Assembly (NCBI GenBank): GCA_002409745.1
Contig: DHOU01000010.1
Span: 39,945-103,944, forward strand
DNA length: 64,000 nt
Origin: Bacteroidales bacterium UBA5382
GTDB lineage: Bacteria > Bacteroidota > Bacteroidia > Bacteroidales > Dysgonomonadaceae
Reading direction: 5' to 3'
Made by a program: the position numbers and the translations under genes. The notes beneath the pieces are model-generated. The model did no database searches. It saw only the letters and a program-made list of their open reading frames with translations, and was not told where the DNA came from. Shown here one piece after another: positions 7,124 through 14,571 of this stretch (positions within the stretch are counted from its first letter, which is position 1; every line of letters starts with the position of its first letter).

Positions 7124-10084
7124 TTAAAAAGTCAGATTAACGCCAAAAGTGAAAGAACGCGCCTTCGGCATATAATTACGCGCCTCGATACCCGGCGAAA
7201 GGCCGGCGCCGTCGTCGGAAGGTTCACCGCGGAAGAGTTCCACTTCGGGATCGAGTCCTTTGTAACCGGTGATCACAAAGAGGTTTTGCCCGGCTACATA
7301 CACGCGCGCCCTTTCCAGCCAACCGGTTGATTTGGTATTGAATGTATATCCGATAGCCATATTATCCAACCGGATGTGCGAGGCGTCTTCGACATAAAAA
7401 GAGGTTACGCGCGAGTTTTCGCGCAAGATGCTCACCAGCTCGTCGTTCAAAGCGTTTGCGCCGCTGAGGTAGGTGTTGTTGCCATAAGCGGCGCGAGGAT
7501 TGTTGAGCACTTTATTCCCGGCGGTTCCACGGAAAAAGATGCTGGCATCCCAATTTTTCCAGGAAAAAGAATGATTCCATCCGAACGTCAGGTCGGGTTG
7601 CGAATCGCCCACGTAGGTACGGTCGTCATCGGTGATTTGCCCGTCTTTATTCCTATCCTCGATAATGTATTTGCCGTCTTCGGTGAGTCCCGTACACTTC
7701 AGCATATAAAACTGCCCTACGGGATATCCGACCTCCACCACATGCGAGGTAACGCCCGAAGCGCCGCGAATCCACGGATCCCCCGTATAGATACGGCCGG
7801 TGGAATACAACTCGTTGGACAGTTTGGTAACCTTATTGATATTATGAGCCAGATTGACCGTTGTGGTATAGGTGAATGTTTTGTTTTTCACCACATCGAT
7901 ATTCAGCATCAGCTCGACACCCTTATTACTCATATTCCCCACATTGGCCTGCATTTTATCGTAAACATACGTCGGCGTGGAGACGGCATACGTATATAAC
8001 ATGTCGGATGTTTGCTTGTCATACCATTCGATGGTCCCGTTGAGGCGGTTGTTGAACAGCGAAAAATCGAGGCCGATGTTCAACATGGCGGTCGATTCCC
8101 ACTTGAGGTCGGGATTGGCATTTTGCGAAATCTTATACGCGGTGAGTTGCGACCCGTCGCTGTAATACGTTCCCGCGGCCGAATAAAGTTCGAGCGACTT
8201 GTAAGGCTGCAACCCGTCCTGGTTTCCCGTCACGCCATAACCGACACGCAACTTGAGGTCTTTCACCCAATCGATCTCTTCCATAAACGGTTCCTGCGAA
8301 ATACCCCAGGCGGCCGAAGCGGAAGGGAACGTCCCCCATTTATGGTTTTTACCGAACTTCGACGAACCGTCACGGCGCACCGTAGCGGTAACCATATAAC
8401 GGTCTTGATAACTATAATGCGCGCGGCCGAAGAACGAAATCAATTTATAGGCATTTTTACTGGAAGTAACCTCCCCTATTTTCAACGAGTTTCCCGACTG
8501 GATATTGTCGGCGCCCATGGAGTTGACCACAAAGTCGGTCGCTTGCGACCGCTGACTGGAGAAGACATTGTTTTCCCAGGAATACCCGAGGATCGCATCG
8601 AATTTATGCGTTTTGTCGGCGCCGAAAGTCGTTTCATAGTTGGCCGTCCATTCCATCAGTTCCCGATCCCATTTCCGGGCTTGCCGCACCGCCAGGCCGT
8701 TGTTACCGTCGCCGCGTGAGTTGCGGGGATCCTCCCACTCGCTGTAGTCACTGGAAAAACGGCTCTTGTAGAGGGAAGCCTTTAGGTTAAGCCCTTCGAC
8801 GATGTCGAATTGGAGATCACCCGCGCCGTAAAAATAGTTATTGCTCGCCTTACGGTAGTTCTGATCCTGGTTTTGCACGGGATTACCCTGGTCGTAAGCG
8901 TTATTGGCGGCGGTAAAATACGAGCCGTCTTCGTTATACACCGGATACACCGGCGGCATATTATAGGCAAGGATAAAATCGTCCCGGAACGGGAAGCGCA
9001 TATCGGTCAACGTTCCGGAACCCGTCAAGCCCACCCGCAAACGGTCGTTGATGGCGCGCTGCTGGAGTTGGAAGCGGAATGAATGGCGCGTCATCTCGTT
9101 ATCGCGTGCGATACCCGTACGATCCAAAAAGGTGTAGGAAGCCCGGTAGTTGTGTTTGGGGCCTCCCCCCGAAAGCGAGATGGAATGGTTGGTGGATATT
9201 CCCGTGCGAAGCATTTCGCCGAACCAATCGGTATCGGCCGTGTACCCGTCGAAATTGCTGATATCGTTCCCCAACTCCTTATTGGTTGCGCGCCATTCGG
9301 CGGCATTCATCATATCGGGTTTATTGGCAACCTGGTCGACCGACACATAGCCGTCGTATTGCAACAGGTTTTTGGCGCCCGAACCGCGTTTCGTGGTAAT
9401 GAGAATAACGCCTCCGGCAGCGCGGGATCCGTAAATGGCAGCCGACGAAGCATCTTTCAACACCGAGATCGATTCGATATCGGAAGGCGATACCGTAGAC
9501 ATGTCGCCCCCGGGTATGCCGTCGATGACGATCATCGGCCCCTGGTCGTTTTGCAAAGTCGATGTCCCGCGCAGGCGGATTTGCGAGCCGCGCGTCACAT
9601 CGCCCGATCCGGACGTGACGATCAATCCGGCAACTTTCCCCTGCAACAAGTCGGAGGCATCGCGGTTAATTCCTTTATTAAAGTTCTCTTCGGATACGTT
9701 GGCGATGGAGCCGGTAATCTCGCGACGCGTTTGCGTACCGTAACCGACCACCACCACTTCATCCAGCAACTCGGCATCTTCCTCCAGCACCACATTCAAC
9801 GTGGTACGCCCGTTCAATTCAATCGTTTGCGTACGCATCCCCATATACGATACTACCAGAGTGGCGTTTCCGGGCACGTTGGGCAAAGTGAAATTTCCAT
9901 CGGCATCGGTAACGGTTCCGGCCGTCGAACCCTCGGCCTGAACCGTTACCCCTACCAACGGATCTCCCTTGGTGTCGGAGACATTCCCTCGCAAGGTAAT
10001 ATTCTGTGCAAAAGAACATAAAGAGACTGCCCACACGAAAAGCAATAGCATCCCCTTATAGAAAATGATTTTTTGTTTTTTCAT
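7124..10084 (-). CDS. SusC/RagA-like TonB-dependent outer-membrane transporter
   Basis: The 986-residue protein is an outer-membrane beta-barrel that imports a ligand delivered by SusD, using TonB energy. It has a signal peptide (residues 1-26, ending SFAQ), a carboxypeptidase-regulatory-like domain (about 28-105, GNVSDTKGDPLVGVTV), a TonB-box-like stretch ELLDEVVVVGYGTQ, the plug domain with GVILITTKRGS, then the barrel ending in a typical SFTFGVNLTF terminus. The size is normal for SusC. It is followed 30 nt later by its SusD. An imperfect promoter (TTTG, 19-nt spacer, TATCCTTT) can be seen upstream on the minus strand. Ligand unknown. Confidence 0.93.
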   Translation of the reverse strand: MKKQKIIFYKGMLLLFVWAVSLCSFAQNITLRGNVSDTKGDPLVGVTVQAEGSTAGTVTDADGNFTLPNVPGNATLVVSYMGMRTQTIELNGRTTLNVVLEEDAELLDEVVVVGYGTQTRREITGSIANVSEENFNKGINRDASDLLQGKVAGLIVTSGSGDVTRGSQIRLRGTSTLQNDQGPMIVIDGIPGGDMSTVSPSDIESISVLKDASSAAIYGSRAAGGVILITTKRGSGAKNLLQYDGYVSVDQVANKPDMMNAAEWRATNKELGNDISNFDGYTADTDWFGEMLRTGISTNHSISLSGGGPKHNYRASYTFLDRTGIARDNEMTRHSFRFQLQQRAINDRLRVGLTGSGTLTDMRFPFRDDFILAYNMPPVYPVYNEDGSYFTAANNAYDQGNPVQNQDQNYRKASNNYFYGAGDLQFDIVEGLNLKASLYKSRFSSDYSEWEDPRNSRGDGNNGLAVRQARKWDRELMEWTANYETTFGADKTHKFDAILGYSWENNVFSSQRSQATDFVVNSMGADNIQSGNSLKIGEVTSSKNAYKLISFFGRAHYSYQDRYMVTATVRRDGSSKFGKNHKWGTFPSASAAWGISQEPFMEEIDWVKDLKLRVGYGVTGNQDGLQPYKSLELYSAAGTYYSDGSQLTAYKISQNANPDLKWESTAMLNIGLDFSLFNNRLNGTIEWYDKQTSDMLYTYAVSTPTYVYDKMQANVGNMSNKGVELMLNIDVVKNKTFTYTTTVNLAHNINKVTKLSNELYSTGRIYTGDPWIRGASGVTSHVVEVGYPVGQFYMLKCTGLTEDGKYIIEDRNKDGQITDDDRTYVGDSQPDLTFGWNHSFSWKNWDASIFFRGTAGNKVLNNPRAAYGNNTYLSGANALNDELVSILRENSRVTSFYVEDASHIRLDNMAIGYTFNTKSTGWLERARVYVAGQNLFVITGYKGLDPEVELFRGEPSDDGAGLSPGIEARNYMPKARSFTFGVNLTF

Positions 10085-10148
10085 AAAATTCTCGTATTTA
10101 ATTATTTAATTCAGAAAAAAAGGATATTGTTTAGGATAAATATTCCAA

Positions 10149-10180
10149 ACCGGAGCGCCGCATGGCGCGGCACTTCCGGT
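10149..10180 (-). terminator. GC-rich hairpin after the DUF6261 gene
   Basis: ACCGGAGCGCCGC (10149-10161) can pair with GCGGCACTTCCGGT (10167-10180), leaving small bulges. The minus-strand sequence that follows is TTTGGAATATTT, a weak U-rich tract, so termination is plausible but not certain. Confidence 0.45.
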
Positions 10181-10185
10181 ATTCG

Positions 10186-10902
10186 TTACTTTTTGTCGCG
10201 GGTTTTTTCGTCCTCGTCATTTTTGTCGTGAATCGACCGCTTGGCGGCTTTCAACACTTCGTCCAGATCGTGGTATAAGTCGCTCCAACCGGACTGTTTA
10301 CGCAAGGCCGACACCATCCCGTAATAATCACGCAGCGCATCTTCCAATTGGTGACGGATGGTGCTGGCCGAAGGTTGCTGACGCAGCGCCGAATTGGCAT
10401 CGACTTGCTTAAGGAACTGAACGTCGAAATCCTCTTGCGCCTTTTTCAGGGCTTCATAATGCGGCACCAATCCCACGGTGGTCAACAAAGCCTGATTCTC
10501 TTCCGATGAAAACGTTTCGATTTTTTTATGCAGCACCTCCGTTTCGTCGCCGTAATTCAAGCCCGAAACAGCGCCTAAATCATCCCACACCTCTAACAGT
10601 TGTCTGGCAGCCAATCCTTTTTCATCATCGAAAGCCGCAAAGCCGGTCAACAGATCATGAAAGCCCGCATCCAGCCGGTCACGCACCAAATCCTGAGACT
10701 TCACTTCCGGCCCCAACCCGCTATAGATATTTTTCAACACCGAACGCTCGTATCCGGTATGTGCATTTACTACCTCCAGATAAAGGGGGGCTTCCTGTAC
10801 CGTTGCATTGGTACTCTTTTTCGAGACTTCCAGAGTGTTCCGCCCCAGCGTCCCCAATCCGGTTGTTGTCAACCGGGAAAAACTAATTAATAATTTTTCC
10901 AT
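10186..10902 (-). CDS. DUF6261-like protein of unknown function
   Basis: The likely product is 238 residues starting MEKLLISFSRLTTTGLGTLG. It is soluble, mostly helical, and ends in a very charged tail (KNDEDEKTRDKK). It resembles the Bacteroidota family DUF6261, whose members begin in this way; the role is unknown. I placed the start at the ATG at 10902. The frame continues upstream to 11373, but that extension crosses the 41-bp repeat array and has the odd Arg/Pro/Cys-rich composition of translated repeats. No signal peptide is present. It appears to be transcribed alone, perhaps from a minus-strand promoter-like box at 11579-11586, which would put the array in its long leader. Confidence 0.7.
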   Translation of the reverse strand: MEKLLISFSRLTTTGLGTLGRNTLEVSKKSTNATVQEAPLYLEVVNAHTGYERSVLKNIYSGLGPEVKSQDLVRDRLDAGFHDLLTGFAAFDDEKGLAARQLLEVWDDLGAVSGLNYGDETEVLHKKIETFSSEENQALLTTVGLVPHYEALKKAQEDFDVQFLKQVDANSALRQQPSASTIRHQLEDALRDYYGMVSALRKQSGWSDLYHDLDEVLKAAKRSIHDKNDEDEKTRDKK

Positions 10903-10970
10903 GATTTTCAAAATTTTGATATATAACAGATCGATATAAATAGAAATTCGATTTTCGCGCTTTAGGAAAG

Positions 10971-11298
10971 AATGCGGAAAGGCGGGAAGGCGTTTTTTTC
11001 GCCTCCGCAGACAAACGAAGAGCCGGATAACACGGTTTTTCGTTCTCGCAGCGCCCCGGAGAGCCGGACAAGTCCGATTGTAAGTTTCGCAGACGGGCAA
11101 AAGTCCGGATATCTTCTTTTTCCACTTCCGCGGCCATGCGGAACGGGCGAAAGGTAATTTTTTTCCCTTCCGCATAGGCGCGAAACGTCGGATAGAAGTC
11201 GTTTTCTCTTCCGCGGCGCTGCGGAGAGGCGGATGGGTCTGGCCGGAGCTTCCGCAGAGAAGCGGAACCCAAAACCTTTTCCGTTGTCTTTTCCGCAG
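10971..11298. repeat. 41-bp imperfect tandem repeat array, eight units
   Basis: Eight consecutive units can be laid out at 10971-11010, 11011-11051, 11052-11092, 11093-11133, 11134-11175, 11176-11216, 11217-11257 and 11258-11298; lengths are 40-42 bp, mostly 41. A degenerate ninth follows. Shared features are an early GCGGAA or CGGAGAG, a central GCCGGATA-like block, a T-rich tract and a final TTCCGCAG. Several units carry GCGGAA near the start and TTCCGC near the end, so each can fold as a hairpin. 41 is not a multiple of three, yet all three minus-strand frames are open across it. The GC content is clearly above the AT-rich sequence around it. Confidence 0.85.
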
Positions 11299-11578
11299 GT
11301 AATGGAGACACACAAAACGATAACAAGCCCTTAAAAGAAGAAACGGGCAATGGATATAATTCGTTTTTTTCAAAAACCGGTGGGTAGAAAAACAAGATTG
11401 CGGTAGCGATAGAGTCCTCGAACGGGAACATATATCTCCCTGCTCTCTTTTGAATGAAAATGGGTGGTAAAAGAGACTCGATGACTTGCGTATATATACC
11501 GCTCTTACTCATTGTATTAGTAATTCATTTTTTCGGCCGTTATCCGTCAGTTCTGTGGCGGAATCCGACGATCTGTCA

Positions 11579-11586
11579 CAAAGATA
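11579..11586 (-). promoter_or_regulatory. Possible minus-strand -7 element upstream of the repeat array
   Basis: TATCTTTG on the minus strand fits TAnnTTTG. Nearby TTG triplets are 15 or 23 nt away, outside the ideal spacing. If active, the transcript would cross the 41-bp array before reaching the DUF6261 gene. Confidence 0.3.
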
Positions 11587-11665
11587 ACGATTTTCTTCGA
11601 ACAAGGGATCAACAAATTCAAAAAAAAATTCGGCATAACCCTGTTTTTTTATTGAAAAAAATAAA

Positions 11666-11673
11666 TACCTTTG
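11666..11673 (+). promoter_or_regulatory. -7 element for the 6S-like RNA
   Basis: TACCTTTG matches TAnnTTTG and is preceded by T-rich sequence. Transcription would begin near 11680, upstream of a long rod-shaped hairpin with no ORF. Confidence 0.5.
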
Positions 11674-11679
11674 CCGCGA

Positions 11680-11890
11680 TACGCGTAGAAGCGTAATCTA
11701 TTAGAAATAAAACGAGAAGCGTTTTAGATATTACCCTGTTCATAAAATCTACCAAATTTTTCTTGCAAGGGGTAATAGCAACAAACGCTCCGCGCCTGTT
11801 TGGCGTGGGGCTGTTGCTTTACTCTTGCAAGGGCTTTGGTAGAGCCTTATGAACGGGTAAAGACTAACAGTTCCCATGCCTCTTTTTTTT
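11680..11890 (+). ncRNA. ssrS: Probable 6S RNA
   Basis: The sequence folds as one long interrupted hairpin, the hallmark of 6S RNA, which binds the housekeeping RNA polymerase. The outer stem pairs TACCC-GTTCATAA (11732-11745) with TTATGAACGGGTA (11847-11859). Inner stems pair CTACCAAA with TTTGGTAG, TTGCAAG with CTTGCAA, and AGCAAC with GTTGCT. The apical helix pairs GCTCCGCGCC (11787-11796) with GGCGTGGGGC (11802-11811). A -7 box lies just upstream and a T8 run (11883-11890) downstream. No protein frame explains the region. I did not run a covariance search; another structured RNA is possible. Exact ends are estimates. Confidence 0.6.
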
Positions 11891-11952
11891 AAATCATACC
11901 GACCTTGGGGAACGGCGAGGTAACGACCTGTATCGATTGAGGAAAAGAATGA

Positions 11953-12366
11953 ATGACGATGAAAAAATATGCCGGGAAACCGAACCGGAAACAACCCGTT
12001 GAACCGCTGTTTCCACACACTTGCATTTACCGGACGCACTGCCCCCATTGCGGCGCGGAAGTAGATTATACGCTCGAAATGCAATACCACCAAAAACTCA
12101 TTTGCCTGTCGTGCGGCAAAAACGTACCCAATCCGCTTTACGATCCCGCCGATCCGCACAATGTCCGTCGAAGAGCCCGCCGTGATTTCGGTTGGTTCAT
12201 TACCGCAATGGCGTTGCTCGCGCTGCTATGGATAGCCCTCAGCTACATTTATCGCGATTACCCACCCAAGGCGAAACCGCATATCACTATCGACAGGGAC
12301 GAATGGTTTGACAACCCTCGCGATTACCGTAAAAATCCGGACAGCATGCCTTGGCGCTCGAGGTAG
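11953..12366 (+). CDS. Small zinc-ribbon membrane protein
   Basis: This 137-residue protein has two CxxC pairs (THCPHCGAE near residues 27-35 and CLSCGKN near 54-60) that would bind one zinc ion as a zinc ribbon. One transmembrane segment follows (about 78-97, FITAMALLALLWIALSYIY), with a short polar C-terminal tail rich in Asp, Asn and Pro. I do not recognise a named family. The N-terminal zinc ribbon is probably cytoplasmic, judging by the arginine-rich RRRARRD just before the membrane segment. It sits between the 6S-like RNA and the TPR/AraC regulator, which has its own promoter. The first ATG follows GAGGAAAAGAATG and was chosen; a second ATG lies two codons later. Confidence 0.65.
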   Translation: MTMKKYAGKPNRKQPVEPLFPHTCIYRTHCPHCGAEVDYTLEMQYHQKLICLSCGKNVPNPLYDPADPHNVRRRARRDFGWFITAMALLALLWIALSYIYRDYPPKAKPHITIDRDEWFDNPRDYRKNPDSMPWRSR

Positions 12367-12398
12367 GGGGAAGATGGCTATTTATCAAAAAAAATTTC

Positions 12399-12406
12399 TA
12401 CCTTTG
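12399..12406 (+). promoter_or_regulatory. -7 element for the first TPR/AraC regulator
   Basis: TACCTTTG fits TAnnTTTG. The predicted transcription start is only about 11 nt before the ATG at 12424. The -33 region has no clear TTG. Confidence 0.45.
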
Positions 12407-12423
12407 ACCGTCAAGTCTGTAAA

Positions 12424-14316
12424 ATGGATAGAAAAAAAAGAGATAGTCGTTTACGTAAGTTGTGTTGCAAATGGGCTCTTTTAGGAATCGGTCTTATTCT
12501 TATTTTCCCTTCTGCCCATGCCGGAAACAACCGCCACATAGAGCGTAAAATTTTAAAATTACTCGAGCTGGCGGAAGAATATGCCGATACATCCGGCCGG
12601 GAAGCGTTGTCGTATGCCGATTCGGCGCTGCTCTTGTCTCAAACGATCGATGCGCCGGAACTGACCATGGCTGCCTTAAAATATTTAACGATGGCCAATC
12701 TCCATATCGGAGACTACGACCGCTGCATAGACGTGTCCGATCAATTATTAAAAATGAGCCGCACCTATCGCCACGATACCTATAAAACGTATGCGTTTAT
12801 CGGCTTAGGGCAGGCGAATATCATGCAAGACCGTTTTCCGGTGGCAAAGCAAAACCTCGATTCGGCTTATACCTTAGCCGCCGGAGCAAAGGATGACTTC
12901 GCTCTCTCTTCGGTATATAACGGACTGGGCATTTATCATATGAACGCCGATGCCAATTACTACCGGGCCATCTATTATTTACTGCAAGGGATAGAGGCCG
13001 CCGAACGCTCGGCTAACGAACGCCTTCATTCCCTGCTTTTGTGTAATTTGTCCGTCGTTTATTATTCCAAAAAAGATGTCGCCGGCTTATCGTACGCCCT
13101 CGAATGCTACCGGCGGGGACACGACCTGAATCAGTCGTACCTGATATTTATCGGGGCGAGCACGACGGCGTATTGCCTTTTCCTTCAGAAAAAATACGAC
13201 GAAGCGCTTCGTTTTTTGCAAGAAGCGGAGCTATTGATGATCGAAAAAAAATATTTGAACCAAGCCAACGTATATGTTTTATTCGGACATATCGATTTTG
13301 AGAGGGGCTATCTCGACAAAGCAAAAGCGTATTATCAAAAAGCGCTCAACGAATCCGACCAGACCCAAACGTCGAATATCCTGGATGCTTATTTAGGACT
13401 GGGTAAAGTGGCCCTCCGGACAAAGCATTACGACCAGGCGCTTGCCTTCCTGCAAAAGGGCATCGATATCGCTTCCGTTAATAAAGACAATACCCAAACC
13501 CGGCGCGACTTGTATTACGCTTTATCACAATATTATCAAGAAACCGGCGCTTATTCCGACGCGCTCGAGGCGTTTAAGCTTTTCTTCCGGGAGCATGACA
13601 ACATCTTCCATCAGGATAGAGAATATCATTTATCGGAATTGATGATGAAGTTTGAAGCGGAAAAAACAAAAAACTTATTAAAGGAACAGGATATCCTGCT
13701 CTTGAAAAAAGAACGCAAACTCCAAATCCTTTACATTGCTATTTTCATTATTCTCGTCGCCGGCATCCTGCTATATCTTTCAAACCGCCGCCGCAACAAG
13801 CGGTACATGGAGATTGTTCGCCGCAATTTCTATCAGGCCGAACAAGAAAAAGCGTTAAAAAAAACAAGCCCTTCCTCCGGGATATCCCCTCAAAGCGCAG
13901 AAAACATCCATCCTGAAAAATATGTTACGTCGGCCCTTTCCGAAGAGAAAAGCGCTGAACTCTATGCCAAACTGCATCAACTCATGACCGACGATAAATT
14001 GTATAAAGACAATATGCTCACCAAAGATAAATTAGCCGAAAAATTGAATACAAACCGGAGTTATTTATCGCAAGTAATTAATCACCACACCGGATTGTCG
14101 TATAATCATTATATCAACCGGCTCCGCATAGAAGAGGCCTTGCGCATCATTTCCGATCCGGAAGATGATACGCCTTTGAAAGCGATTGCCGTAGATACCG
14201 GCTTCAATACGTTGGGAACATTCTATAGCGCCTTTCAATCCATCGTCGGGATGCCTCCTTCCGCCTACCGCACAAAGATGCGTGAACTATTCTATAAAAA
14301 CAATCACAAAGATTAA
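12424..14316 (+). CDS. TPR-transmembrane-AraC-type regulator (copy 1)
   Basis: The 630-residue protein joins an N-terminal signal/anchor (about residues 18-36), a tetratricopeptide-repeat region (about 60-420), a transmembrane segment (about 436-454, YIAIFIILVAGILLYL) and a C-terminal AraC-type DNA-binding domain (about 530-625; NRSYLSQVINHHTGLSYNHY and GFNTLGTFYSAF). There is no kinase or receiver domain. The likely topology is a periplasmic TPR sensor linked directly to a cytoplasmic HTH, a one-component membrane regulator. It lies just before a SusC/SusD/TlpA cluster, which it probably controls. A clear paralog with the same layout stands before the second such cluster (60632-62404): shared stretches include SSVYNGLG, QGIEAA and YALECY. 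Confidence 0.88.
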   Translation: MDRKKRDSRLRKLCCKWALLGIGLILIFPSAHAGNNRHIERKILKLLELAEEYADTSGREALSYADSALLLSQTIDAPELTMAALKYLTMANLHIGDYDRCIDVSDQLLKMSRTYRHDTYKTYAFIGLGQANIMQDRFPVAKQNLDSAYTLAAGAKDDFALSSVYNGLGIYHMNADANYYRAIYYLLQGIEAAERSANERLHSLLLCNLSVVYYSKKDVAGLSYALECYRRGHDLNQSYLIFIGASTTAYCLFLQKKYDEALRFLQEAELLMIEKKYLNQANVYVLFGHIDFERGYLDKAKAYYQKALNESDQTQTSNILDAYLGLGKVALRTKHYDQALAFLQKGIDIASVNKDNTQTRRDLYYALSQYYQETGAYSDALEAFKLFFREHDNIFHQDREYHLSELMMKFEAEKTKNLLKEQDILLLKKERKLQILYIAIFIILVAGILLYLSNRRRNKRYMEIVRRNFYQAEQEKALKKTSPSSGISPQSAENIHPEKYVTSALSEEKSAELYAKLHQLMTDDKLYKDNMLTKDKLAEKLNTNRSYLSQVINHHTGLSYNHYINRLRIEEALRIISDPEDDTPLKAIAVDTGFNTLGTFYSAFQSIVGMPPSAYRTKMRELFYKNNHKD

Positions 14317-14532
14317 AAATAGACGCATTCAACGGGTTATCCTTTTACAAAATCGGAAATTGCCGTATTCCGAAAAAATAACAATCTATTATTTTTCGGG
14401 TATCCCTGCTTTCTATTATCACGGGTTAAAGGCTAAAATACAGACAGTTTATCAACAAAACGGGCGGCTCGCTTTCCGTACTTGTTTTCCGCATACCACA
14501 TCAACGGTATTTTTATATTTTTCAAAATTGTT

Positions 14533-14540
14533 TAGTTTTG
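14533..14540 (+). promoter_or_regulatory. -7 element for the second SusC gene
   Basis: TAGTTTTG fits TAnnTTTG, and a T-rich -33 region lies about 20 nt upstream. Transcription would begin near 14547, leaving about 25 nt before the ATG at 14572. The remaining 14317-14520 gap holds nothing else I recognise. Confidence 0.5.
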
Positions 14541-14571
14541 TTCCTCCTATCTTTATATAACGACAAAAATT

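Noticed and set aside
9083..10021. 312-codon ORF antisense to the SusC gene
   Set aside because: It is a shadow of the SusC coding sequence on the other strand; the SusC frame has clear domain motifs and this one has none.
10971..11298. CRISPR array
   Set aside because: Units are contiguous and diverged along their whole length, with no constant repeat separated by unique spacers and no cas genes nearby.
10903..11512. Long minus-strand ORFs through the 41-bp array, one in frame with the DUF6261 protein
   Set aside because: All three frames are open there because the repeat unit lacks stop codons on that strand; the translations are Arg/Pro-rich repeat products without family features. A translated role is not excluded.
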